Of a stretch of DNA of 64,000 bases, positions 19,904-29,900 are shown in pieces (position 1 is the first letter of the stretch; every line of letters starts with the position of its first letter). Made by a program: the position numbers and the translations under genes. Under the pieces are notes generated by a model. It did not search any database, had not been told where the DNA came from, and worked only from the letters and a program-made list of their open reading frames with translations. Origin of the DNA: G965261055 sp965261055 [NCBI: Fibrobacteria bacterium]. GTDB taxonomy: Bacteria; Fibrobacterota; Fibrobacteria; UBA11236. The stretch spans positions 806,001 through 870,000 of the forward strand of contig OZ253440.1 in assembly GCA_965261055.1 (NCBI GenBank). Reading direction: 5' to 3'.

Positions 19904-20623
19904 TTAAAATTTTTGTACAATTACTTTGTGTTGATCGTTTATTTTAGTTTGAGACAATATTGTATGGTGCTCCATTTTCAAAGATTCTGAAACATTACGA
20001 ACAGGATCCCCATCATCCAAAATTAATGCCAGAACCGAATTAGATTCCATTGTAGACAATTTAACTTTGGCTTTTACAAAGTTAATAGGACATTTAACGC
20101 CTGTTAAATCTAAAAACTCATCAATAACGATTCCATAAGTTTTAGAATTATCAAGACTAGGATTTGAAGCATCCTCTGTAGATGTAACAGAATCTTTTTC
20201 TAAAGCACCCACTAAAGCATGCCAAGACAAATTAGCACATTTAACACGAGATGAAAATTCCTTTACTCCTTCAAAAAGTTTAAGTTTACCTAAACTTGTT
20301 TCCTGTTCTTCTAAATTAAGATTTCCTTTAGTCATTGCTCCAAATTCTTCAAAACAAACTTTAAGTTGTTCTACAGTTTTACCTTTAGCATATTCTGTCA
20401 TCATAGAACTACTCGCTTGAGAAATAGCACAACCTGAACCATCAAAAGAGATGTCTTCCACTTTATTTTCTTTGTTTAAAATCAAAAAAAGCTTAATGTA
20501 ATCTCCGCATAAAGGATTCCTACCTTCACATTCATGTGTAGCCTGAGTCATTTTTCTAAAATTTCTAGGGTTTTTATTATGGTCTAAAATGACCCGTTGA
20601 TACAATTCTTCATTATAAGACAT
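19904..20623 (-). CDS. SufU/IscU-type Fe-S scaffold fused to a TusA (SirA-like) domain
   Basis: Residues 1-145 are a U-type iron-sulfur cluster scaffold: LYQRVILDHNKNPRNF, ligand Cys39 in PLCGD, Cys65 in GSGCAISQASSSMM and Cys129 in SRVKCANLSW. A Ser/Asp-rich linker (about 146-166) leads to a TusA-like domain (170-239) with the sulfur-carrier Cys178 in DLTGVKCPINFVKAK. The fusion links cluster assembly with persulfide transfer in one chain. The gap between the first and later Cys ligands has the SufU-type insertion. It is the first gene of a pair with hemC, starting 56 bases after the lipoprotein gene. Confidence 0.9.
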   Translation of the reverse strand: MSYNEELYQRVILDHNKNPRNFRKMTQATHECEGRNPLCGDYIKLFLILNKENKVEDISFDGSGCAISQASSSMMTEYAKGKTVEQLKVCFEEFGAMTKGNLNLEEQETSLGKLKLFEGVKEFSSRVKCANLSWHALVGALEKDSVTSTEDASNPSLDNSKTYGIVIDEFLDLTGVKCPINFVKAKVKLSTMESNSVLALILDDGDPVRNVSESLKMEHHTILSQTKINDQHKVIVQKF

Positions 20624-20679
20624 AATAAAAATGTAGCAAACTTTAGCACCTCAAATCCACTACAATTCAAAATTGATTT

Positions 20680-21750
20680 TTATAAAGTTACTTCAACAAG
20701 AAAATATTTAAAATTAGAACCTAAAACCCTTGCAAAGCCAACTGTTTCTGAAACAGGATAGTAACTTGAAATAGAACCACCCAATTCTTCTTCTGTTTGA
20801 ATCACTGTAGTTTCTAAGGTTTCTAAATCAACCCGTTCAATACCTCCTCTGGTATCAGTATATGTTGTGCTAGACAAATAAAGATATTTTCCTTGCTGAA
20901 TTCCACTAATAGGATTTTTAAATTTCAAATTAATCATTGACTGCGTCGCATTATATAATGGAATAACAACAATTTTACTTGTGTCCAATGCCTTAAAACC
21001 AGTCAACCTTTGAATGCTCACAAACAATTTATTAGAATAATGAGCTAGTGTCCGTGCATTTGAACTACTTTGCCCTTCTATTAAAACAGACGACAATCCT
21101 ATTTTAGTCTTAACAATAGTATTATTGGTATTATCAAACACAATTAAAGTATCAAATCCATAAAGAGCCACATAAGTTTTTGACTCAACCACTCTAACAT
21201 CTTGGGGGTTACTCTTCAAACCTAAATTTTGATTTAGAAAAACAGATTCTGAATTTAATATACCCCCTGTAAAACCTGTTATAACACCTAAGCTTCTTTC
21301 TAATAAAAAAACTTTTTTATCCTGTTTTATTAAATCGTGGTCTTGATGTACTGTTTTATAATCACGAGAAACAACAACCTGAGATTTAGTGTTAATTAAA
21401 GATAAAGAACCTACTTTGTAATCAGAGTTACCAATAATTAACAAAGAATCTTCAAGAATAACTGCACTACGAGAAGGTAAACGACTAATCTCCCAAAAGC
21501 CCAAAATTGAATCTCTATTAGTATTATAGGAATAAACCCCAAAATTAGTCGAATCAACATTTCCTATGTAAAGAATAGAATCTAGACCCACAACAAAAGA
21601 AACATTCTGTAAGTCACTTAAGGTTAAAGCTGTGCTTCTTAAATCAAATTTAGGAGGCGATATATTTTCTACCATACCTTCATCAAAAATGTTACATGAT
21701 ACAAGAAATAGTGTTGTAACTAAAATTGAAATTATTGTTGTTTTCTTCAT
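20680..21750 (-). CDS. Beta-propeller-like surface lipoprotein, probable BtuG-type corrinoid-binding partner
   Basis: A 356-residue lipoprotein: the signal MKKTTIISILVTTLFLVSC gives a good lipobox with Cys19. The rest is made of repeated short beta-strand blocks (DSILYIGNVDSTNFGVYSYN, DSLLIIGNSDYKVGSLSLIN, KTYVALYGFDTLIVFDNTNN), the pattern of a YncE/quinoprotein-type beta-propeller. It lies 27 bases downstream of a TonB-dependent receptor in a locus governed by a cobalamin riboswitch. In Bacteroides, BtuG is a beta-propeller lipoprotein that hands B12 to its BtuB receptor. A similar job here is inferred from fold pattern and context, not from direct sequence recognition. Confidence 0.7.
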   Translation of the reverse strand: MKKTTIISILVTTLFLVSCNIFDEGMVENISPPKFDLRSTALTLSDLQNVSFVVGLDSILYIGNVDSTNFGVYSYNTNRDSILGFWEISRLPSRSAVILEDSLLIIGNSDYKVGSLSLINTKSQVVVSRDYKTVHQDHDLIKQDKKVFLLERSLGVITGFTGGILNSESVFLNQNLGLKSNPQDVRVVESKTYVALYGFDTLIVFDNTNNTIVKTKIGLSSVLIEGQSSSNARTLAHYSNKLFVSIQRLTGFKALDTSKIVVIPLYNATQSMINLKFKNPISGIQQGKYLYLSSTTYTDTRGGIERVDLETLETTVIQTEEELGGSISSYYPVSETVGFARVLGSNFKYFLVEVTL

Positions 21751-21777
21751 ATTTTCCTTTGTATTAAAAAAAATTAT

Positions 21778-23772
21778 TTAGACATAAAATGTAAGTCCTA
21801 AAAAAAAGCTTCTACCTGAATTAGGTTGATAACGAAAGTCGTTATAAATAACATTAGTTAAATTATAAATACTCCCTTGGACATAGAAGTTATCATATTT
21901 AAGATTTACGAAACTAGACCATAACAAAGATCCTTCATTGTGTTGGTCTGAAAAATTTGTCTGTCCTTCAAAATAAGTACTCCTGTAATTCAAAGTAAGT
22001 GAAGTTTTCAATCTTGGAAAACCGAACCAAGTCAAATCAGCATGATGCTTCCAGCGATGTGAAAAAGCTGGAACATTTCCAAAAAATGGAGAGGTAGGAT
22101 CGTTAATGACACTTCGCAAATATGTTGTTGTTGTTTTTAATCTCCAAGCAAGTAACATTGAGTACCGAGATAAAGATGGAATCCAATTTGTAGAAAATTC
22201 AAAACCTCGACTAATATAAGAGAATTGATTTTCGTAACGACTATAACGCTCATTTAAAAACACTAGTTCTATGGGATTCTGATAACGATAAATAAAAACT
22301 GACAATCTAGACTGCGTCCAAGTTAAAAATTTTGTTTGAAGTTGCAACAAATGTGTCTTAGCCGTTTGCAGATTTAAGTTTTTTAAAACTGTATGATTAT
22401 CACCTAAAAATTCATCCAAACTAGGAGACTTTTGTTCAAATCTATATTGAGTTAAAACTCTAATCCAATTGTTTTGATATTGTTCACTGATATTGAAATG
22501 ATATGAAAACTTATTCTGAGAAAAAGCATGTACATTCTTTGTAATTAATTCAACAGAGTCCGATTTTAAGTAATAACCTGTATAATTAAGTTTGATTTGC
22601 GTTTTAAACTTAAACCAATTCCAAATTATTTTTTTACCAAAAGAACCTAACCACATTTCCGCATTAGGCGGAGCAACAAAAGAATTTCTAGGTATTAAAT
22701 TTAAATCTTTAATTTTTTCATATTCCAAGAGCAATCCCAATTGAAAAATAAAAGGTTCAATTTTAAATTGAACTTTAGAATCTCCTTGTAAGGTCCAAAG
22801 TTCTCTTGCCAATTCAAATCGATAAACGCCGTCTTTGCCATTAGGATCTTTAAAGTCTTCTTGACTAAAACTATGCATTAACTTCGTAATAAAAAACTGA
22901 ATTTTAGAGTTTTTAAAATGATTTTTAATTTGTGTTTCAATAGAATATTTTGTAACAATAGAAAATGATGTCTCTTCATCTATTCCTGGAAAATGTCGAC
23001 GATATCCCTGTAAATTCAAACTTGTTTTACAACGAGTTTGAGAATTCAAGTTATAAAATAATTGCCCTTGAACAAAAACATTATAATACTGATTATTAGA
23101 ACGGTAGTCAATAGCATCGTCTTCATTGTTAAATGCTGTATTTTGATTATTTAGATAAGGGAAATTATTTTTAGCCAATTCACTAACTCCAAAAATATTG
23201 TACTGAAGTCCTTTAAAATTTTCTTTTAAATAAGCCGAAAATTGATATTGAGAAAAGCTTCCAATTTTAGCAGACGCACCTAATTCAGATTCTTTAGAAT
23301 CATCTTTTTCAAAATAAGCTGTATACAAATAAATAGATAACAAGCCACTATAAAATAAACTCGGATTTTTTAAACCAAAAGCATCTATTTCTATTCTAGA
23401 AATAAGTTGTATTGGTATTTTACTTACATCTACAGAAGTATTAGCTTGGTTATTTAAAAGAACATCATCTAAAAAGAATAAAATTTGTTCAGATTTTCCA
23501 CCTCTAAAAGATAAAGAACTAAAGGCACCTAAACCTGACTGTTTTCGAACAGATAAACCTGGTATTTCTTGAAGTAATTCATCTAAGCTAATTTGTCTTT
23601 GTACTTTATTTTGTGGAATCCTTAAAACTTGATTATTGTCATTTTCTAAAATCACAAATTCAGGTAAAAGGTATCCTCCACTCTGTTCTCCGAAGCAAGG
23701 AATCCAACTAAGATAAAAACAAAAAATACTAATTTTAAATAAAAAACCTGTATTTTCTTGCGTGGTTATCAT
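21778..23772 (-). CDS. TonB-dependent outer-membrane receptor, probable corrinoid (BtuB-like) transporter
   Basis: A 664-residue outer-membrane receptor. It has an N-terminal signal sequence (hydrophobic about 10-28), then a plug domain with ISLDELLQEIPGLSVRKQSG, SSLSFRGGKSEQILFFLDDV and a run ending RIEID. A long barrel of alternating aromatic strands closes with GLTFYV, the usual terminal aromatic residue pattern. Its ATG overlaps the stop of the adenosyltransferase gene (ATGA), giving translational coupling. Riboswitch control and the adenosyltransferase neighbour make a corrinoid the likely cargo. The barrel itself does not prove the substrate. Confidence 0.88.
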   Translation of the reverse strand: MITTQENTGFLFKISIFCFYLSWIPCFGEQSGGYLLPEFVILENDNNQVLRIPQNKVQRQISLDELLQEIPGLSVRKQSGLGAFSSLSFRGGKSEQILFFLDDVLLNNQANTSVDVSKIPIQLISRIEIDAFGLKNPSLFYSGLLSIYLYTAYFEKDDSKESELGASAKIGSFSQYQFSAYLKENFKGLQYNIFGVSELAKNNFPYLNNQNTAFNNEDDAIDYRSNNQYYNVFVQGQLFYNLNSQTRCKTSLNLQGYRRHFPGIDEETSFSIVTKYSIETQIKNHFKNSKIQFFITKLMHSFSQEDFKDPNGKDGVYRFELARELWTLQGDSKVQFKIEPFIFQLGLLLEYEKIKDLNLIPRNSFVAPPNAEMWLGSFGKKIIWNWFKFKTQIKLNYTGYYLKSDSVELITKNVHAFSQNKFSYHFNISEQYQNNWIRVLTQYRFEQKSPSLDEFLGDNHTVLKNLNLQTAKTHLLQLQTKFLTWTQSRLSVFIYRYQNPIELVFLNERYSRYENQFSYISRGFEFSTNWIPSLSRYSMLLAWRLKTTTTYLRSVINDPTSPFFGNVPAFSHRWKHHADLTWFGFPRLKTSLTLNYRSTYFEGQTNFSDQHNEGSLLWSSFVNLKYDNFYVQGSIYNLTNVIYNDFRYQPNSGRSFFLGLTFYV

Positions 23773-24338
23773 TCCTTATAACCATTATCCCATAAGTATT
23801 CTGGCTTTTTTTCCAGAGATGAAACCAAACGGGCTAATACAAAAAAAACATCACTTAAACGGTTTACATAAGCTAAATAAATTTGATGCATTTTGTTTTC
23901 TTTAGACCAAGCAACAACATTTCGTTCAACACGACGACACTGAACACGACATAAATGACTATGACAATTCATAAAATTACCTCCTGCTAATATAAATGAT
24001 TTTAAAGGTGTCAACTCAACTGAATCAATCATTACTTCAAGCTCTTTAACTTGCTCTTGAGTTATAACAGCAGGCTTTTCTGTATCCGCAATAGCATAAC
24101 CTAAATCAAACAAACAGTTTTGTATTTTTTTTAAAAGACTAGTCCAAGCATTTAGTTCTTTGAATTGAGTGTGTTCTTCTAAATAGGTTCTTAAAAAACC
24201 CATTTGCACTCCTAATTCCTCAAACTCACCGTAAAGATGTATCAATGGATTATCTTTAGATGTAAGTTTTCCTGAGACGGTTTGTGTTTGACCGCCATCA
24301 CCAATTTTCGTGTAAACACGATGTATGCGTATTGCCAT
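23769..24338 (-). CDS. Cob(I)alamin adenosyltransferase, PduO type
   Basis: ATP:cob(I)alamin adenosyltransferase (ATR/PduO family), making adenosylcobalamin from imported corrinoid in the cytoplasm. The 189 residues carry the ATP-binding start VYTKIGDGGQTQTVSGKLTSK and the helix-bundle motifs CRVQCRRVERNVV and YVNRLSDVFFVLAR. The family's DEL after the Gly-rich start reads EEL here (GEFEELG), a mild change. It is the first gene downstream of the cobalamin riboswitch and overlaps the TonB receptor by 4 bases. No de novo corrin-ring genes are seen nearby, so it probably serves salvage. Confidence 0.92.
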   Translation of the reverse strand: MAIRIHRVYTKIGDGGQTQTVSGKLTSKDNPLIHLYGEFEELGVQMGFLRTYLEEHTQFKELNAWTSLLKKIQNCLFDLGYAIADTEKPAVITQEQVKELEVMIDSVELTPLKSFILAGGNFMNCHSHLCRVQCRRVERNVVAWSKENKMHQIYLAYVNRLSDVFFVLARLVSSLEKKPEYLWDNGYKE

Positions 24339-24374
24339 ATTTTTCCTAGTTCCGTAGGGGGTTTAATATCATTA

Positions 24375-24535
24375 AGTATATAAAGAATATCCTGGCTCTA
24401 GCTATACACTTTTCTCCTTCCCATAATTCAGCATTTGATACCAAAAAACAGTGGCTTTTGAAAAGTAAAACTATTACAGTGACGGACTCGCCTTCGAATT
24501 TCACGAAGTTCCTCCTTACACAATCATATTTAAAT
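24375..24535 (-). promoter_or_regulatory. Cobalamin riboswitch
   Basis: Read on the minus strand, the leader of the adenosyltransferase operon contains the ordered B12-element blocks. First is a GGAGGAACTTCGTGAAATTC stretch (counterpart of GGGAA..GGTGAAA-TCC), then GTCACTGTAAT, GCCACTG and GGGAAGG, then AGCCAGGATA (B12-box end). A CCTA/TAGG pair close to the start codon could hide the ribosome binding site when ligand is bound (inference). It explains the absence of a gene at 24339-24604 and governs corrinoid uptake and adenosylation. Confidence 0.85.
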
Positions 24536-24604
24536 AAAATAAACTATCCAGTCAAGCATAAAAGTGTTTTAATTCAGAAACATTTTATTCTACATTGTCG
24601 ACCT

Positions 24605-26407
24605 ATGCAAAAATCTATCCGTAACATAGCCATCATAGCCCATGTCGACCACGGTAAAACCACTTTGGTTGATCAACTCATGAAATACTGTCAAATCTTT
24701 CGAAGCAACCAAGAAGTAGAAAATTGTTTTCTTGATAGTAACGATCAAGAAAGAGAAAGGGGCATCACTATTCTGTCCAAAAATATTTCTTTGAGCTACA
24801 AAAACACTAAAATCAATCTGATTGATACTCCTGGGCATGCTGACTTTGCTGGAGAAGTTGAACGCGTTTTAAGTATGGCAGATGGTTGCTTATTATTGAT
24901 TGACTCTCACGATGGTGTAATGCCTCAAACACGCTTTGTTCTTAAGAAAGCCTTATTGGAAAATCTAAAACCAATCATAGTCATAAACAAAATGGATCGT
25001 TCAGATAAACGACCTAAAGAAGCATTAGACACCGTTTATGATTTATTTATGGAGCTTGATGTTAACAATGAAGAATTAGACTTCCCTATTTTATACTCTT
25101 CTGGAAGAGGTGGCTGGGCTAGCTTGGAAGAAGTTGAGTCGGGTGAGAATTTAGAGCCACTTATGGAAAGTATTTTAAATCATATTCCAGAACCTAAGGT
25201 TAACTTAGGTTCAACTCAAATTCAATTTACTTCTTTTGAATTTTCAGATTATGTTGGTCGTATCGGAATAGGCCGTTTAAACCGTGGTCCTCTTAATAAA
25301 AAAGATCCTTGTGTTCTCATTAAAAATGATGATGGAACAAGTTCACCTGCCAAAATTAAAGCATTATATGTTTTTGAAGGCTTAGGCAAAAAAGAAGTTG
25401 AGGAAGTTCAACCAGGTGATTTATGTGCAATTGTTGGTCTTGATAATTTAGGTATTGGAGATACTCTAGCTGATGCAAATGATCCTATAGCTATGCCTAG
25501 TATCAAAGTAGAAGAACCTACAATGAGTATGTCTTTCTTTGTAAATGATTCTCCTTTCTTTGGTAAAGAAGGAAAGTATGTAACAAGCCGTCACATACAC
25601 GACTATTTAGCAAAAGCTAAAGAACAAGATCTTTCTTTACACGTTCAAAACAATGAAAATAGTTTTACTGTTTTTGGACGAGGTATTCTACACCTATCCG
25701 TTCTTGTTGAAAACATGCGTCGTGAAAAGTACGAACTTGCAGTCGGTCAACCTCAAGTCATTTATAAAACCATTGATGGTTCTATTCATGAACCTTTTGA
25801 AGAACTCATTATTGAAGTTAATAAAAAGCATGCTGGAAAGGTTATTGAAGAAATCTCTTTAAGAAAAGGGATGCTCAAAAACATTGAATACACAAATGAA
25901 TCACAAATTCAGAATTTTGAAATACCTTCTCGGGGAATTATTGGTCTTCGTAGTTTTTTACTTAATACTTGTTCTGGTAATATTATTATGACACATAGTT
26001 TCTTAGACTATCGTCCTAAAGAAGCCAAAATACCAACACGCCTTAATGGCGTTATCATTTCAATGGATCAAGGACAAGTTGTTCCTTACGCTGTTGCAAA
26101 CTTACAAGAAAGAGGAACATTCTTTGTTTCCCCTGGCGATGTAACATATGTTGGTCAAATTGTTGGGGAAAATGCCAAAGCAGGTGATATAGAAGTTAAT
26201 ATTCAAAAAGAGAAAAAACTCAGTAATATGAGAGCTTCAGGTTCAGATAAAAGCTTAAAATTTGCTCCAGCTAAAATTCTTACCTTAGAAGAGTCTTTAG
26301 AATTTATTCAAGAAGATGAAATTGTAGAAGTAACACCTAAATCTATTCGATTGAGAAAAAAGATCTTAGATGCGGGTAAACGCAAGCGATCCGAAAATAA
26401 AATTTAA
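24605..26407 (+). CDS. typA: Ribosome-associated GTPase TypA/BipA
   Basis: Translational GTPase of the elongation factor family, involved in ribosome assembly and stress adaptation. From ATG 24605 the protein is 600 residues, the normal size, and begins MQKSIRNIAIIAHVDHGKTT (G1 loop 12-20). The DTPGHADF and NKMDR loops and the BipA-specific C-terminal domain follow (GQVVPYAVANLQERG, LSNMRASGSDK). The open frame runs back to an ATG at 24458, but that stretch is the opposite-strand cobalamin riboswitch and adds residues without family match, so the shorter start is chosen. Confidence 0.96.
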   Translation: MQKSIRNIAIIAHVDHGKTTLVDQLMKYCQIFRSNQEVENCFLDSNDQERERGITILSKNISLSYKNTKINLIDTPGHADFAGEVERVLSMADGCLLLIDSHDGVMPQTRFVLKKALLENLKPIIVINKMDRSDKRPKEALDTVYDLFMELDVNNEELDFPILYSSGRGGWASLEEVESGENLEPLMESILNHIPEPKVNLGSTQIQFTSFEFSDYVGRIGIGRLNRGPLNKKDPCVLIKNDDGTSSPAKIKALYVFEGLGKKEVEEVQPGDLCAIVGLDNLGIGDTLADANDPIAMPSIKVEEPTMSMSFFVNDSPFFGKEGKYVTSRHIHDYLAKAKEQDLSLHVQNNENSFTVFGRGILHLSVLVENMRREKYELAVGQPQVIYKTIDGSIHEPFEELIIEVNKKHAGKVIEEISLRKGMLKNIEYTNESQIQNFEIPSRGIIGLRSFLLNTCSGNIIMTHSFLDYRPKEAKIPTRLNGVIISMDQGQVVPYAVANLQERGTFFVSPGDVTYVGQIVGENAKAGDIEVNIQKEKKLSNMRASGSDKSLKFAPAKILTLEESLEFIQEDEIVEVTPKSIRLRKKILDAGKRKRSENKI

Positions 26408-26619
26408 AATTCCCGTTTTAGCTCACAAATAAGCCTTCAACGGATCAATCTTTCTGTAATTCAGTACATATGATATCGTAAAGAATCCAAAAAAACAACT
26501 ACATTGTACTAATTTTATGCTTTCGTTATTTTTATGTAACCCTTTTATTGAATTTTCTAAAACACTCCACAAACTGTAACGACAGTGGCTATTATAAGTT
26601 GAATTAGAGATCACTTACA

Positions 26620-26905
26620 AATGTTTTTTAAACGACAAGAACGAGAAATTCAACGGATAAAAAAATGTCATCGTTTAAAATACTCAAAAATTTTGATTAC
26701 ACCAAAGCTAATTCTTTGAGTATAGAAGCTCGTCAAAAACTACCACAACACAACCCTTTGACTTTAAAAAAAGCTAAAAATATCCCTAGTGTCAGTGTCC
26801 TGCCAATATTTCAGCTTTAACGTTTTATTTAAGGAAAAGAGCGGTTTATAGATACCAAAAAACTCAATAAAGAACTCTTAAAATACAGTGTAGAAATTTT
26901 TTAGA
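26620..26905 (+). pseudogene. mnmG: C-terminal remnant of mnmG (gidA)
   Basis: A plus-strand frame from about 26620 reads MFFKRQEREIQRIKKCHRLK, then NFDYTKANSLSIEARQKL, HNPLTLKKAKNIPSVSV. These match, in order, the MnmG C-terminal blocks (Y-x-x-Y-x-x-x-Q, then P-x-x-x-D-Y and L-S-x-E-A-R-x-K-L, then P-x-T-L-G-Q-A-x-x-I-x-G-V). The key GQA is already eroded to KKA, stops follow, and the FAD-binding two thirds are absent. The 26408-26619 stretch before it is AT-rich with no readable gene. It is a dead fragment of the tRNA U34-modification enzyme. Confidence 0.72.
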
Positions 26906-26926
26906 ATCAATGGTTATGATTACAAA

Positions 26927-29900
26927 CTATTCCGTCACCTCAACACCGAAAATTTCTATCTCATAAAAAGCAAGATTGCCTACCTTAAAGGTTGTCACCA
27001 CTTTATTAAAAACAGTTGATGGACTTGGAATCACTATAGTATTTTGTGTTGCATTTCTAATTGTATCTATTTGAACAACAGTAGTATCATTCATAAATGT
27101 GACTGTACTACGATTCACAGTAGAATAATACTGGTTATGACCATAAAAGGTATAAAAACCCTTATGATAAGTTTTAGAAAAATGATGGGTAATCGTTGCA
27201 CCATTCTGATTACCAATTGTTACTTGATACGCTTTAGAAGCACTAGCATCTGTTGTCTTATCGCCATCAGAAATGGCTGCTATTTGTTGTGCTTCTGTGC
27301 TATAATCGGTATTCGAAGCTAAAAAAAAGGCTGTTATTGTATGAGTAATAGAATCACCTGTTCCCACAGAATCCGCTATCCCTGTTGAAATGTCTTCTAA
27401 TCCTATCAATTCATCTCCAAAAATCTCTATCTCATAAAAATGAGTCGAAAGTTTCGGAAAGGTTGTCACCACCTTATTAAAAATAGTGGATGGATTTGGA
27501 GTCACTGTAATATCCTTTGTTGCATTTGTAATTGTCACTGTTTCAACAACCTGATCATTAAACATAAACGATACAGTAATACCATTTGTCCTATAAATAG
27601 CATTATGGGCGTCACTACCATAAAAGATATAAACACCCTTATTAGAAGCCTTAGAAAAATGATGGGTAATCGTGCCATATTTGGCATTAAGGAATACTTG
27701 ATACGGTTTAGAACTACTAGCCTTAGTTGTTTTATCGCCATCAGATACGGCTCTTACTTGTTGTGCTGCTGTCTCATAATTGGTATTGAAAAGTGAACCA
27801 AAAGCTCCAGAAGGAGTGTAAGAAATAGAATCACCTGTTCCCATAGAATCCGCTATCCCTGTTGAAATGTTTTTTAATACTGTGATTATAGCAGTCGCTG
27901 TTTTAGTAGGATCTACTGTAGAAGTCGCGGTGATGGTTGCCGTGCCTAGTGTTAATGCTGTAATTTCACCAGTAGAATTGACGGTTACTACAACGGCATC
28001 ACTTGTTGTCCAAGTCACTGTTTCTCCTGCTCCACCCTCTACTTGTACTGTCGCTGTTAATTGATCGCTGAATCCGATGCCAATATTAGATGTTGTTTTG
28101 TCAAGAGAGACACTTATTACTCCGAATGCTTCCACTGTTACGACTACTGTGTCTTTAAAATTACCGTCTGTTGTTGTAACGATAATATTTGCGGTGCCTG
28201 CTAATACACCTGTGATAACACCGTTTAAATCTACTGTTGCTATATTCGCATCACCTGTTGTCCAACTCACTGACTTGTCCGTTGCATCACTAGGAACTAC
28301 CGTCGCCACGGCTGTCGCTGTTGCATTTTCTGATACTGTCAAACTATCCTCTAAAGTCACTCCTGTTACTGATACTGCTATTACTGTAATCTCTAACTCT
28401 GCTGTTTTACTAATGTCTGCTGTAGAAGTCGCTGTTATTATTGCGGTTCCTTCTGATATCCCCGTGACTTCACCACTAGAATTGACGGTCGCTATACCAG
28501 CATCACTTGTTGTCCAACTCACTGTCGTTGCGGTTCCACTCGTTGCCGATACGGCTGCTGAAAATTGAAGAACTTCACCTTGTGCAAGATAATTTTTTGC
28601 AACATAAGAGGTGTCAGGAATTAGTTTTATCAAATAAATGCCTCCTACTGGGGTTATCGCTTCCAATCCCAAAATCTCTATCTCATAAAAAGAAACATCA
28701 TCGTCACCCCCAACGGTTGTCACCACCTTATTAAAAGCAGTTAATGGATCAGGAGTCACTGTGATATCCTTTGTCGCACCCCAAATTGTAACTGTTTCAA
28801 TAACGATATTACCATTCATAAACTGTACTGTACTACCATTCATAGCAGCAATTGGAGCTCTTCTATTAGTACCGTAATAGGTATAAACACCCTTTTGATA
28901 AATCTTAGAAAGATGATGGGTAATTGTGGCACCCCTCTGATTATCAGCAATGTGTACTTGAGAGGCTACATCATCATGACTTTTAGTTGTTTTATCGCCA
29001 TCAGAGATCGCTGCTTCTTGTTGCCATATTGTGTTATAGAGATAGGACTCCAGTGACTGATGTCTAGGAATAATCACAAAACGTGATATTGTATGAGAAA
29101 TAGTAGCCCCTATTGAAAGATTTTCTAATACTGTGACGACTACTGTTGCTGTTTCCCCTTGGTCTGTTGTCGTTACGGTGATTGTGGCTGTACCTACCGA
29201 TACTCCTGTGATAATACCGTTTGAATCAACTGTCGCTATATTCGCATTACTCGTTGTCCAACTCACTGCCTTATTTGAAGCATTACTAGGAACTACTGCT
29301 GCCCATACTCTTTCAGTTCCATTTTCTCCTACTGTCGCAACACTCTTGTTTAAAGTCACTCCTGTTACCGATACGACTACTACTGTAATCTCTAACTCTG
29401 CTGTTTTACTTGGATCTGCTGTAGAGGTCGCGGTGATTGTGGCTGTTCCTAATCTTAATCCGATGACTTCACCACTAGAATTAACACTCGCTACCGAAGA
29501 ATTACTACTTGACCAAGTCACTGTCGTTGCGACTCCACTTGCCGCTGATGCAACTGCTGATAATTGAAGCGTATCTCCTATTTCAAAATTATCACCATAA
29601 GAGGCGGGAGCAGTTAGTATTACAGAATAAACTCCTCCTACTGGGGCTATCGCTTCCAATCCCAAAATCTCTATCTCATAAAAACCAAGGTCGTCAGTCT
29701 CAAAGGTTGTCACCACCTTATTAAAAGCAGTTGATGGATTTGGAGTCACTGTGGCACTAGATCCACTAGCACCTGAAATTGGAATCACTTCAACAACGAT
29801 ACTATCATTCATAAATGTGACTGTACTACCATTTATTTCATGAGAAAAATGAGAATAATATCTGTAAACACCCTTTTGATAAGTCTTTGAAAAATGATGG

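Noticed and set aside
24458-24604. Longer N-terminus for typA
   Set aside because: The segment is the opposite-strand cobalamin riboswitch, and TypA proteins normally start at the later Met.
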